A stretch of 64,000 nucleotides of DNA, taken from positions 28,759,927 to 28,823,926 of the forward strand of contig NC_037597.1 in the NCBI RefSeq assembly GCF_003073045.1. Direction: 5' to 3'. The DNA comes from Pomacea canaliculata (taxonomy: Eukaryota > Mollusca > Gastropoda > Architaenioglossa > Ampullariidae). Each line of letters opens with the position of its first letter. Positions within the stretch are counted from its first letter, which is position 1. Under the pieces are notes generated by a model that saw only the letters and a list, made by a program, of their open reading frames with translations, was not told where the DNA came from and made no database searches. Positions 12,193-24,184 of this stretch are shown in pieces. Both the position numbers and the translations under genes were made by a program.

Positions 12193-12735
12193 TACAAGGG
12201 TCGTTCAAAAAGTTCTAAGCCTCACCAAGAAGGAGTTGCAGAAACAAGACAGCTTTTCACAATTTTTCTAAATAGTCCATCCTGACATCAATGTACTTGG
12301 TCCAACGACGCTCAGCCTTTTTCAGTTTTCTTGGGCCCCATCTAGCAGGCAGCTTGCTCATCTCCAAGATCTCGGTTAAAACAGTGTGGGCTGAACCAGA
12401 ACTAATGCCTTTGGACTTAGCTATCTGCTGGACAGTAATATGTCCGTCATTCAAAACCAGACGGTGATTGACATCAACTTGATCATCAGTGGTTGAGGTT
12501 TTTGGTTGACCTGACCGAGGGTCATCTTCTGTGCTGACCCTGTCCCGCTTGAATTCAGCAGCCCACGTGTTCACAGTTACATAGGAAGGGAAGTCCTCAG
12601 CAGGTGTCTGTACCATGTCCTCATGGATTTCCTTTTCTCTTACAGATACTTTATGACTGCTCAGACCTGTTTTGTACATTTTTAGATTTGTCTCACTACC
12701 CTTCACCTGTGTATGGGCCTCACCCACACACAAAT
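12193..12735 (-). mobile_element. Mariner-like transposon with internally deleted transposase
   Basis: The minus-strand frame 12257-12733 carries the N-terminal helix-turn-helix part of a mariner transposase (EIHEDMVQ, SYVTVNTWAAEFKRDR, EDDPRSGQPKTSTTDDQVD, HITVQQIAKSKGISSGSAHT, LPARWGPR). It then jumps directly to the family's C-terminal tail (ERRWTKYIDVRMDYLEKL followed by stop). The whole central DDD catalytic domain, normally about 200 residues, is missing. The left end carries a terminal-repeat-like sequence, acaagggtcgttcaaaaagt, next to a TA dinucleotide at 12191-12192. I could not find the matching right terminal repeat. The deletion derivative keeps an open frame across the junction but cannot catalyse transposition. 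Confidence 0.75.
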
Positions 12736-12799
12736 TAAAACAGAAATCTGTATTAGGTTTTCTAGTTTATAAGAAGTGGTAGTGTGTTACCACAACAAA

Positions 12800-14480
12800 A
12801 TGTTTTGCTATGCCTCTTCTTTCTGGGTGAGGATTAGAACTTTTATCAATATCAGCCTTGCTGGAGAAGGCATACGACACTAATTAACAAAGACTGTTTT
12901 ATTTTAAAACTATAGGGCTGTTGTTTATTGCGCTTATTGTTGGGGAAATAGGGTGTCAATATTAAAGTTTTAGCAAAAGGACCTTCTGTGTGAACAAAAC
13001 AGTCATAATGTATAATCAGTTTTCCCAGTGGTGTGAATGAAAAAGAAGATAAGGCTGAAGATAACAATACAAAGTTTGGTCATAAAGCTATGCCAGGTTG
13101 TTTTCTGTAAAGCCTGCCACTTCATAAAAAGTCGTATATTCAAGTTATTTCAACATTGTTTACAAAGGTATGAGTAAGTTAATCAAATCATACTTTGTTT
13201 TGTGTAAATATTTGAAGCTGGCAGCTGTAGCTAGTTTGGAACTTGACATATCATAGGATTGCATGGTTTGATTGTTATATTTTGTAAGAAGATTAAAATG
13301 CATTATCAGTTATACTTTCAACACAAAATATTGGTTATTTTAAGGTTTTACATTTATCTAAAACAATTTCTGAATAAATAATGATAAAAAAAGTCGAATG
13401 AGGTATCAAGTCTCTACATGTGCTAGCTGCACGTACTTTGTATCCCAACCCAGCCACATTCACAGCTCAGTATGTCACCTGTGCTTGTCACAGACAATCA
13501 TGACCATGTTCGTGTTGCAGCAGACACTCAAGTTTCCATGACTACATCATTAGAACTTTAAACAATGTAATACATGAATAGAACCTTCTATACTATGATA
13601 CAGCTTCGCAGTGGATTTGTGACTTGCAGTGCAGTGGTTACATTAGTGAGACACGTGGACCGGAGGTCAGAAGCCATTTGCCGGGTGCTGGCTGTGGGGT
13701 TGTTGTGTGAAAGTGTGGTGTGAAGTCGGTGGTGTAGGCATTGTGGTGACAAAGACATGACAATACATCACTCGTCACAACAGGACCGGGACAACATAGG
13801 ATGGACGACTACTTGACTCCGTGAGGCACGTGCTACATCTGGACATAGCTCTCCTCGCGCACTACGCCGCCTCCCCAGGAGTTCACGTCACCACGTCACC
13901 ACGTGATTTACCGACGTGCGCCATTATTTTCATAGAAACCAAACTACTACTTCCATAAACATGAGCAAACTAATGCATGGTTACCGGCCGACAAATAGTG
14001 GGTGTGATATATTGTACAGTAAGAAATCCACTCGGTTACCAAGGTACCGACCTTGTCCTCCGGAGAGAGCGGCGAGACATTCTGTATCACGACAGTCACC
14101 ATGGTTACCATGTTGGTGACAAATGACAGCACACATTCTGCCCATCTATTGGCAGTTGTCTGCTGCCTTCGCCTCTAAATCGGGGGAAACAGCATGAGGG
14201 GCTGCTGTATCTTCTGCAAGTCGTCTACCCCTACCCTTAAATAAAAATGCACACGCACGCGCGCACATACACACTCGTTGGTGCACGTGGTATGCGCTGC
14301 TGTTGACGTTCTTGGTGCAGGTCAAGAAGGGTCATCCTCACGTTACTGACGTCATGAAGTGCGTGTACTCCCAGCGCGTCATCAGGTGAGGGTTCCCAGT
14401 GTCCACGTTGTCAGTGATGATGCTATCACGCCAGTCCGGTGACGGTGGCGTTGTGTATGACGTCACCGGGTGGTCGCTGA
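12800..14480. other. Intergenic stretch
   Basis: The first part is AT-rich without recognisable coding sequence. The part after 13600 is richer in GC and in cacgtg/acgtca-type motifs. No exon was assigned. Confidence 0.4.
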
Positions 14481-14483
14481 TTC

Positions 14484-16580
14484 CTAGTCACCATCACGGG
14501 AACTCTTGCCCGTTGGCCGCCGTTTGGCGGGAGATGAGGAGGGAGAGGAGTCTTCGTTGTGCGAGGATAATCCCAAAGGCGCCTCCGTCTCCAACATGGC
14601 GCCGATGGTGTGCAGGTCGGCGCTGTCCACCAAGTCCAGGGGGCGCTCACCCTCGCACGACATGATTTCCTTGTTGGCACCTTTCGTCAACAAGTACCTG
14701 AGCACTCACGCACGCACGCACAATCGAGAACACACGTGCATATGAGCAATAATAAACAACAGGCTGCCGTATTACAGGCACCTTGTGAACCAGGCTGAAG
14801 CTAAGACTACTTTAACCCACGACTGCCCGATAAAGAGGACGACTTAATGACATGATGATATCAGTGATGACATACGTCAAGCCGGGCCACACCCCCAATA
14901 GCAGCTTTATACTGTCCTACCTGTCTGAATCAAGCCCTCAGCAAGCTACAGCCTTCAAGCAAGGTCTTAGTTTGCTCTGAGACAAACAGATGCTAAACAA
15001 TTCTTAGTGGCATAGCTCAGTGTCAGAGACCTGTTAGTGCTGCACTATGTGTGGGCACCATTAGCACGGGGCGCCAGGGCGAGATATTGATAGTTTCTTC
15101 TCTCTGACCTTACAGTTAATTTTATAATTAATTATAATTCATGCTGAAATAGAACACATTCTGTAGCTATACAATTGAATTGTATGTGTAAAATCAACCA
15201 GATAGAAACTTTAAAGAATAATACAAATAAAACACTTTAGTTTCGCAGATTTTTCCTAGCCATAAAATGAACTGTATAGCTATAGATTGCATCCTGTAAT
15301 TAATGTATTGTATAGCTATAGACTGAATCCTGGAAGTAATTTATTGTACAGCTATACAATGAATCCTGTAATTAATTTGCATAGCTATAGAACGCATCCT
15401 ATAATTAATAAGTTTAGATAAGGAATGCATCCTGTTATTATTGCATTGTATAGCTATAGAATGAATCCTGTAATTAATTTGTACAGTTAAAGAATGCATC
15501 ATGTAATTAATTTTCATAGCTAAATAATGCGTCCTGTTATTATTGCATTGTACAGCTAAAGAATTCATCCTGTTTTAAATGTATTGTATAGCTAAAGAAT
15601 GCCTCCTGTAATTAATGTGTTTAGCTAAAGAATTCATCCTGTTTTAAATGTATTGTATAGCTAAAGAATGCCTCCTGTAATTAATGTGTTTAGCTAAAGA
15701 ATTCATCCTGTTTTAAATGTATTGTATAGCTAAAGAATGCCTCCTGTAATTAATGTGTTTAGCTAAAGAATTCATCCTGTTTTAAATATATTGTATAGCT
15801 AAAGAATGCCTCCTGTAATTAATGTGTTTAGCTAAAGAATTCATCCTGTTTTAAATGTATTGTATAGCTAAAGAATGCCTGCTGTTATTAATTTGTATAG
15901 CTATAGAATGCATCCTGTAATTAATGTATTGCATAGCTAAAGAATGAATACTGTAACTAATGAATCGTAGAGAGACAGAGTAATATACGTCATTCCTTCC
16001 CTGCCTCGTGACTTCACACTACGTCATCGCCCTCTTGTCATCACACTACGTCATCCTCATGGTCTTCACGCTAGGTCATCCCACCACTGTCCACACACTA
16101 CGTCCTACATTTCCCTCCTTGTCTACGTTTCTCTCACCTGACGATGTCGGTGTGCCCCTCAGCGCAGGCGGCATGGAGGGGTGTCCAGGTGTCGGCGTCC
16201 CGCTCGTTGACGTTGGCTCCGTGCTCCACCAGCAGCTTGACAGCTGCCAGATTGCCATCCAGCACTGCCTGGTGTAGCGGTGTCAGGCCTGACACAGACA
16301 GACACGTGACAGACAATCAGGCACACAGACACACAGGTGACAGTTAGAGGCAAGCAGTGGAAGCAATGTAGGCAGAATGTAAGTTGATGGAGAGTGTCGG
16401 TGGCGTACCGGCATCGTTGAGGGCGTTGATGTCAATTTTGAGCGATGCCCGGCGGAGCATGACCTTGCAAGCATCCAAATCGTTCTCCCGGATGTTGTCG
16501 AGGAAGACCAGATCATCTGGGAAACGAACCTTTGGACGGGAGCGCTGCTGTTTGGCCAGAATACTGGCCCTGCGAGACAT
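14484..16580 (-). CDS. PPP1R27: Protein phosphatase 1 regulatory subunit 27-like ankyrin protein (complete, 3 exons)
   Basis: Minus-strand exons 16580-16409, 16288-16138 and 14697-14484 join in frame (phases 1 and 2; donors gtacgc and gtgaga, acceptors ending tgtcag and gctcag) to give 178 residues. Start ATG at 16580 begins MSRRASILAK. Residues 17-20 (KVRF) form an RVxF-type PP1-docking motif followed by PDDLVFLDNIRENDL, matching vertebrate PPP1R27 (SVRFPNDVLFLDHIRQGDL). Ankyrin repeats: about 58-90 (GLTPLHQAVLDGNLAAVKLL), 91-123 (DTWTPLHAACAEGHTDIVRY) and a partial third (ANKEIMSCEGERPLDLVD). The acidic, Ser-rich tail (SSHNEDSSPSSSP, KRR) extends past the 154-residue human protein. The family binds and modulates the PP1 catalytic subunit; human PPP1R27 also binds dysferlin. 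An upstream non-coding exon is possible. Confidence 0.88.
15240..15965. repeat. AT-rich minisatellite inside the PPP1R27-like intron
   Basis: Irregular units built on tatagctaaagaatgc and cctgtaattaatg change at 15555-15870 into a regular higher-order unit of about 88 bp (aagaattcatcctgttttaa...tagctaaagaatgcctcctg), repeated about four times. It lies wholly in the intron between exons 2 and 3. Open frames over it are artefacts. Confidence 0.85.
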
Positions 16581-16599
16581 GCTGTACCACGTGACCTCA

Positions 16600-17510
16600 C
16601 TCCTCCTCCCCCTGATGGCACGACGCCCGCACACCAGAGTCGGGGACCAGTCACCGGAAGCGCGTCTTTCGATGATCTGCTAGACACAACCAACAACAAG
16701 CAGAAGGTGAAGGTGGGCTGAAGAGGCGGAAGAGTTGGTCACTCACTGCCAGTAACTTATGTACCTGACGTCATGAGAAGAAAAATTAGAGTTCTTGCTT
16801 TAATTGATATTTTATTGATATATTTCAGTTTATTTCCTTCACAATTGCACATCTTTGTTCACTGACGTCACAGACCAGTCCGTGTCACAGGGAAACGTGA
16901 AGTTAGGTGTTTGAAATAAGAATGGGAGGACAGGCGCGTGCTCTCCAGCTCTGGGTGACCTGTGAACGAAGTGAGCGCGGGAACGGACAGGTCTGTTGAC
17001 TGACGAGCGTTTATGACACGTGTATTATCATGATGACCACTGCTGCTTGTGATGACAGTGTGAGGGCGTACACTCTCCTTTGTGTCTTTTACGACTTTAT
17101 TATCAAAGATTTCTAACTGTGCGACAGTTAACTGCACGCTGGAGCGAGATGCCTAGTGACAGTTGTGTCCTTCATGCATCACAAAACTGCGAACACTCGC
17201 CACGACACAACTGCTGCATGAAGCCCACGTGCATGAGCCCGAGTGACGTAGACTTGAGAGCCTTGGAACGTGGCTGGACGTGTTCACCCTGCCTCTGATT
17301 CGACAACCTTGTGTTTGTTACCCGTCCTGGCTGTCCCTAGGTCACGTGTTGGGCCATTTGCTTTCCATCAGGCGATATCACCTGCGCTCAGCCTCGACTT
17401 CACCGTTACATCCGGGGTGTGGAGAGGATCCTGTCAACCCAAGTGTCAGATCCACCCGTCATTCGCCAGTCCGTGTTCTTGTTACCTTGTGTCCTGCTGT
17501 CAGCAAAAAC
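16600..17510. other. Upstream flank of the PPP1R27-like gene
   Basis: The region likely holds the promoter and 5' UTR, but no TATA box or initiator was identified with confidence. No other exon recognised. Confidence 0.3.
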
Positions 17511-17514
17511 TTGT

Positions 17515-17665
17515 ACATCACGATGGTGGTACGTCACGACATCACGATGGTGGTACGTCACGACATCACGATGGTGGTACGTCACGACATCACGATGGTG
17601 GTACGTCACGACATCACGATGGTGGTACGTCACGACATCACGATGGTCGTACGTCACGACGTCTG
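17515..17665. repeat. 24-bp minisatellite with CRE-like half sites
   Basis: Six near-identical copies of a 24-bp unit (catcacgatggtggtacgtc + acga). Because the unit length divides by three, several frames stay open. Each copy carries tacgtcac, close to a CREB/ATF half site. It lies about 1 kb upstream of the PPP1R27-like start. Confidence 0.85.
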
Positions 17666-17874
17666 TCGGCTGGAAGGGAGGGGGTGACGACTAGCCTCAT
17701 AGACTGCATGGAGTGTGCGCACTGTGTGGCAGGTGTGGGGTCCGTGTGTGTTCACGTGCACACCGAGCACCGTCAGCATGGCGTGTTCTTTGTCTCACAA
17801 ACTGTTTCCGTCAGGTGAGGGGCGCCACTAGGGCGATGCTCTACTTTTCTCTCTACAGCTGTACAAGGCCCTTG

Positions 17875-18305
17875 ACACTTGTATAGAATTCGTTCTATAG
17901 CTAAACATTACATTCTATATCTATGTAGAATATTTTATAAGTACAGAATTCATTCTATAGCTATATATTTCATTCTATATTTCTATAATATATTCTGTAA
18001 GTACAGAATTTGTTCTATAGCTAAACATTACATTCTATATTTCTATAATATATTCTGTAAGTACAGAATTTGTTCTATAGCTAAACATTACATTCTATAT
18101 TTCTATAATATATTCTGTAAGTACAGAAATCATTCTATAGCTAAACATTACATTCTATATCTATGTAGAATATTCCGTAAGTACAGAATTCATTCTATAG
18201 CTATATATTTCATTCTATATTTCTATAATATATTCTGTAAGTACAGAATTCATTCTATAGCTCTACATTACATTCTATATCTATGTAGAATATTCATTCT
18301 ATAGC
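17875..18305. repeat. 60-bp AT-rich minisatellite, seven copies
   Basis: Unit of exactly 60 bp containing gaattcattctatagctaaa and acattacattctatat, with variants. It shares the tatagctaaa core with the array at 15.2-16.0 kb and may be related. The 141-residue plus-strand frame is a by-product of a 60-bp period. Confidence 0.9.
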
Positions 18306-18472
18306 TAGAGAGGGAAAACCTCGGTATTTATGTCATACTCAGCAGGTGCTGTCCAGCTCATTGTATATATACAGTTCCATCCAGTAGCTAATGCTTAAGT
18401 AGCAGGGTGGCAGGCTAGAGACAGAAGTCGCGGCTTGTAGTCCGACATTCACGGTAATCACGTGATCTAGCC

Positions 18473-18805
18473 CAGTGGTTCTCAAAGTGTGGTCCACTAG
18501 TGGTCCGTGTGTATAGGTCAGGTGGTCCGCGGCTGACAGTCGTCATATGTCAGCAAAGTGATGTTTAAAGTGATGTATTCCTGGCATTAACATTTTAATT
18601 ACAAACAACGAGGTAGGTAGTTTTATGTCAACTTATTACTATACTACTGTCACAGAGGTACGTTTAGTTTTTAATTGTAATCAAACTAATGCGGCAATTT
18701 AAATTTGAAATTCATAGTACAGACTGATTTTTAGGCCTTGGTGGTCCGCCATATTTTTAACTTAAGTAAAGTGGTCCGCGGTCCGAAATACTTTGAGAAC
18801 CACTG
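18473..18805. mobile_element. hAT-type MITE
   Basis: Terminal inverted repeats CAGTGGTTCTCAAAGTGTGG and the reverse complement of the right end, CAGTGGTTCTCAAAGTATTT. Subterminal ggtccgcgg motifs occur at both ends. No coding capacity. The 8-bp target duplication is not obvious (left flank atctagcc, right flank acgtagtg), so it is old or altered. Confidence 0.75.
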
Positions 18806-20745
18806 ACGTAGTGCACAGTCCAAAAGGCAATGACGTGGCTGTTGTTAAAGAGTGCGCACGTGTGTTTGTTTGATGGAGTGATACCTGTCTGTGACACCTG
18901 TTTGTGACAGTCTATTTCCCTGCCTCAGTAGTTTGACTTAGTTACTCACAGACTTGTGCACCGTCAACTTACTGCGCAGCTTGAGTGATGACTTGTTGTC
19001 TGACGTAGCACACGTGGGGTGAGGTGTCTACAGGAGGACGTAGTCCAGGCCCCAGGAAGTGCTCCACCTGGAGACGATGACGCTGGGACCCAGCGCTCAG
19101 ACACCGGTGTTGCAGGTGACTGGTACAGAAAGGCCTTACTTGTCACTACATCATTGTGTGTCCTTACACCTTGATATAGGTACGTGCGTGTGTGTCTGTG
19201 TCTGCGTACCTTGATATAGGTACGTGCGTGTGTGTCTGTGTCCTTACACCTTGATATAGGAACACGTGTAGGCTCTCCGTGTGTGTGTGTGTGAGTAAAA
19301 GAGGGAGGCTATCTCAAGACCCTGTAGCTGTAGGGAAGGACTGAATGCTCTAGTGTCACATTTACTACCTCTTAACCTTCCCTCTCTCCTGTCCATGCCC
19401 CAATGAAAATGACGATGTTGATGGTATCCAAGAAACAGAAAAGTGTTGGGAGAAATCACAGGCTTTTACAACATCTTGAAACTCTTGACCTGTCTACACC
19501 CATGCTGACCCCTTCATGTCTATCCTACCTGTGTCCGTGTTCCTCCCTATCTTCTACCTTCTACCTTCTACACTGAGCTGTCTCTACAGCCATCTTCTTC
19601 ATTTGGTGTCTTGTACAACTAGTGCGCTTCCTGCTCACATCAGTTGTCTATGTATCTAGATATCATACCTAGCTCCTGTATAGTTAATGGACCATCTGTG
19701 TCCACGTCCCCTGTTTGCTGCTATGCATGCTGTTGCTTGTGTCATTGTGTTCTTACCTGTAAGTAAATTGTGGGCTGTGAGCTCAGGACACTTACCTCCC
19801 TCCACATGGCGACATACGCTTCATCATTTTACTATTATATTATTATTATAAAAATAGCGATTTTTTCATGGCTAATGTGAGTCCCTAAAAATGTTGACCA
19901 CTGACAAAAGTAACATCATGTGACTAGTGTCACTGTCAACAGTCACACTGATTAGAGGTTACCGACAACACAATTCTGACATTCCTGAAGTATCCCCACC
20001 TGAGTTGACGCACAGCACGAAATAATAATATTCAAACAGCACACACAAGTCAAATACCAGTCAGATGAAGGAACTGACTCGTGTAATGTAGGTCCCTGAA
20101 GGGCTGCGTTGGTGAGCGATGATTGTCAGGTGTTGGCGACATGTTAGTCATTGTCACAATAATCCAGGGTCCCACTCACACCACCTGGCTGACGCCACTA
20201 ACACATAAAAGTTCAGGTCACTAAACTCAATAAACCCGGTTGACCGACCTGAGCAGGACATGTCGCAGCGAGTGCTTGTGGAAGACAAAACAAAGACATG
20301 GACAAAGGAACATCAGCGCCACGGGTGGCCAGAGAAACCGTGAGTTGATCTCGCAGCCTCACCTGTCAGTGACGTCGGTCACAGTCTACCTGTGATGCCA
20401 GACTTGAGAATGTCACGTGCATGCGACAAACCAGCCACGTAGTGTAAGACTTTCAGTTCTAGAACACACACACACACACACACACACGTGCAAACACGCG
20501 CGCCAAGAGAAACCAATGTTAGGATAAAGGAGAAGAAAGGATTGAGAAAAGTGCGGAGGTGCCTTCTATCGTCTGCTAGGCCTTGACCTCTGGACACACC
20601 CCACTGCGTGCGCACATCATCTTAGCCTGCACCCTCCCCCATCACACGCCTTCATCTTTCGCTTGCAAGCAGTCTCTAGCATTTCTCACGCTGCTCCTGC
20701 CTCGGGGCGAGGGCTCTGTGTGAAACCATCCACCCCCCTGCATGG
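18806..20745. other. Intergenic stretch with a short duplication and a CA microsatellite
   Basis: A unit with accttgatataggtacgtgc plus tgtgtgtctgtgtc is repeated about three times at 19170-19265; a (CA)n run lies at 20465-20488. No exon recognised. Confidence 0.5.
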
Positions 20746-20749
20746 GAGG

Positions 20750-21825
20750 TAGGCTAGACTAGAGGCTAGACTAGAGACGAGACTACAGACTAGAGACGAA
20801 ACGAGACTAGAGACGAGACTAGAGACGAGACTAGAGACGAGACTAGAGACGAGACTAGAGACGAGACTACGAGACTAGAGACGAGACTAGAGACGAGACT
20901 ACAGACTAGAGACGAGACTAGAGACGAGACTAGACTAGAGGCTAGACTAGAGACGAGACTAGACTAGAGACGAGACTACAGACTAGAGACGAGACTAGAG
21001 ACGAGACTAGACTAGAGGCTAGACTAGAGACGAGACTAGACTAGAGACGAGACTACAGACTAGAGACGAAACGAGACTAGAGACGAGACTAGAGACGAGA
21101 CGAGACTAGAGACGAGACTACAGACTAGAGACGAAACGAGACTAGAGACGAGACTACAGACTAGAGACGAGACTAGAGACGAGACTAGACTAGAGGCTAG
21201 ACTAGAGACGAGACTAGACTAGAGACGAGACTACAGACTAGAGACTAGAGACGAGACTAGACTAGAGAGACGAGACTAGACTAGAGACGAGACTACAGAC
21301 TAGAGACGAAACGAGACTAGAGACGAGACTAGACTAGAGACGAGACTAGAGACGAGACTAGAGACGAACGAGACTAGAGACGAGACTACAGACTAGAGAC
21401 GAGACTAGACTAGAGACGAGACTAGACGAGACTAGACTAGAGCTAGACTAGAGACGAGACTAGACTAGAGACGAGACTACAGACTAGAACGAGACCTAGA
21501 GACGAGACTAGACGAGACTAAAGACTAGACTAGAAACGAGACTAGAGACGAGACTACAGACTAGAGACGAGACTAGAGACGAGACTAGACTAGAGGCTAG
21601 ACTAGAGACGAGACTAGACTAGAGACGAGACTACAGACTAGAGACGAGACTAGAGACGAGACTAGACTAGAGGCTAGACTAGAGACGAGACTAGACTAGA
21701 GACGAGACTACAGACTAGAAACGAGACTAGAGACGAGACTAGACGAGACTAAAGACTAGACTAGAAACGAGACTAGAGACGAGACTAGACTAGAAACGAG
21801 ATTAGAGACGAGACTAGGCTGTGAG
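20750..21825. repeat. CTAG-rich satellite of about 1.1 kb
   Basis: A long array of short units gagactagagac / gagactagactagag, arranged in higher-order blocks that also contain ctacagactagagac. T occurs almost only within ctag or ctac, so one strand is nearly pure purine plus CTA. Confidence 0.92.
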
Positions 21826-21939
21826 ATGGACGCAAGGGGTCAACAGCTGACCCTACTGTCCAGTCGTTGGTAGGTCAAGCGATTCATGCGATAGCAACCA
21901 CTGCCGCTGGTGGTGTGCACGTACCCTGTGGCAATGCAG

Positions 21940-22445
21940 ATGCACGCAAATACACATCATACGTGCATAGGATACACGGCACCCACATATCATACATAGG
22001 ATACACAGCACCTATACATCATACATAGGATACACGGCACCCACACATCATACATAGGATACACAGCACCTATACATCATACATAGGATACACGGCACAT
22101 ACACATCATACATAGGATACACGGCACCCACACATCATACATAGGATACACGTACGGTACCTACACATCATACATAGGATACACGGCACCTACATATCAT
22201 ACATAGGATACACGGCACCCACACATCATACATAGGATATACAGTACCTATACATCATACATAGGATACACAGTACCTATACATAATACATAGGATACAC
22301 AGCACCTACACATCATACATAGGATACACGGTACCCACACATCATACATAGGATACACGGCACCCACACATCATACATAGGATATACAGTACCTACATAT
22401 CATACATAGGATACACGGCACCCACACATCATACATAGGATAAGC
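21940..22445. repeat. Minisatellite, about 29-31 bp unit
   Basis: About 16 copies of a unit catcatacataggatacacg + gcacccaca with variants (agcacctata, agtaccta). No open frame of interest. Confidence 0.9.
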
Positions 22446-22529
22446 AGTACAGATGGATGTAGGAAGCACACGGCATGTGTAGAACTCATGATGTGTACTT
22501 GGCTCATGAAACGCATGCTACACACAACG

Positions 22530-22805
22530 AACAAATGTCAGTTTATCCTGTACACAAATGTCAGTCACTTTATCCTGTACACAAAGGTTAGTTTATCCTG
22601 TACACAAATGTCAGTCAGATTATCCTGTACACAAATGTCAGTCACTTTATCCTGTACGCACATGTCAGTCACTTTATCCTGCACATAAATGTTAGGTTAT
22701 CCTGTACACAAAGGTCAGTTTATCCTGTACACAAAGGTTAGTTTATCCTGTACACAAATGTCAGCCACTTTATCCTGTACACAAAGGTTAGGTTATCCTG
22801 TGTTG
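22530..22805. repeat. Minisatellite with tttatcctgtacacaaatgt unit
   Basis: About ten copies of a unit alternating between about 22 and 26 bp because of an optional cact insertion (tttatcctgtacacaaatgt + cagtca). The short plus-strand frames are repeat artefacts. Confidence 0.85.
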
Positions 22806-23574
22806 GTCAGTGTATCGTATATACACTAGTTTTATGTTGTACAAAATGCGGATCTGCCCCATGACATGACAACACTGTGCTCTACATGTTGTGGCACTGA
22901 CGCTAATGATGTGTTGATGACATCGCCTGTCGCTCTTATCCTGCTACACCAAAACAAGTGGGCGTGTACACGCATGCGCACTGGGTAAACCCCATTACCC
23001 TGTGCCTGTGACCATGGACGTGTAATACAAGTTCGTGCTGTGACAGCGGCCCCTACAACACCCCGATAACACCCCGATAACACCTCGATAACACGATAAC
23101 ATCATTCTGCTGACGACTGTGTGCACCGAGACACGGGGCTGAGCAGACCTGCTCACTGAGTACAGCGTACCAGCTCCAGTGCAGGTGCACCAGACAGGGA
23201 CAAACAAGGAATCGTGGGACGGACTGACTGACTGACTGACGGACTGACTGACGGACTGACTGATGGACTAACTGACGTACGTACTCACGGTGCTCTGCCG
23301 ACACACGAGGTAGTGCTGCTGCAGGCGTCTGGCGACACGTTGTGTTATGTCATCAATACGCTAGACCCGGGGGGTAGGAGGGTGGGCGGGGAGCAGCGTT
23401 ATCTCCAGCCTCGTACACGCGCAGTTACTTGATGAGGTGGATGTGACGAGGCCGCCACCCGCTACAAGCGCAGTCGTTGTCTACTGCAGCCTCCCACACA
23501 CACACATACACACAACGCAGCGCTGCCTACCACTGACGTGGGCTGACTGCAGTAGACGTCTGGAGCTCAGCTCC

Positions 23575-23630
23575 ACCAGACAAGGGTATCAGGGTATCAG
23601 GGTATCAGGGTAATCAGGGTATCAGGGTAT
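23575..23630. repeat. Short gggtatca repeat
   Basis: About six copies of agggtatc with one taatc interruption. A gactgact run precedes it at about 23220-23270. Confidence 0.7.
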
Positions 23631-23764
23631 CCCGCTCTCTCTTGCTCCCAGCTCGACCTGTAGCCGCCTGCAGCCAGCGGACACGGCGCTGTACTTGCGA
23701 GACCCAAGTCTGCGGCGACTTGCAGATAAGGGAAGCATCAACGCCGACACCGTTACCTGTAGGC

Positions 23765-24180
23765 GGGTACACTGCCACGTCCATCACGGACACCGCCACG
23801 TCCATCACGGACACTGCCACGTCCACCACAGACACTGCCACGTCCACCACACACACTGCCACAGTCACCACGGACACTGCCACGTCCATCACGGACACTG
23901 CCACGTCCACCACGGACACTGCCACGTCCATCACGGACACTGCCACGTCCACCACGGACACTGCCACAGTCACCACAGACACTGCCACGTCCACCACGGA
24001 CACTGCCACGTCCATCACGGACACTGCCACGTCCACCACGGACACTGCCACGTCCACCACAGACACTGCCACAGTCACCACGGACACTGCCACAGTCACC
24101 ACGGACACTGCCACAGTCACCACAGACACTGCCACGTCCACCACGGACACTGCCACAGTCACCACGGACACTGCCACACG
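23765..24180. repeat. 21-bp minisatellite, about 20 copies
   Basis: Unit gacactgccacgtccaccac + g, with gtcc alternating with agtc. The period divides by three and the unit lacks stops in most frames, so both strands show frames of 166-224 residues (for example DTATSTT repeats). These frames are mutually overlapping and have no splice or domain support; I do not call a gene. Confidence 0.9.
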
Positions 24181-24184
24181 GTGC

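Noticed and set aside
18473-18812. 8-bp target duplication for the MITE at 18473-18805
   Set aside because: Flanks atctagcc and acgtagtg do not match well enough to claim.
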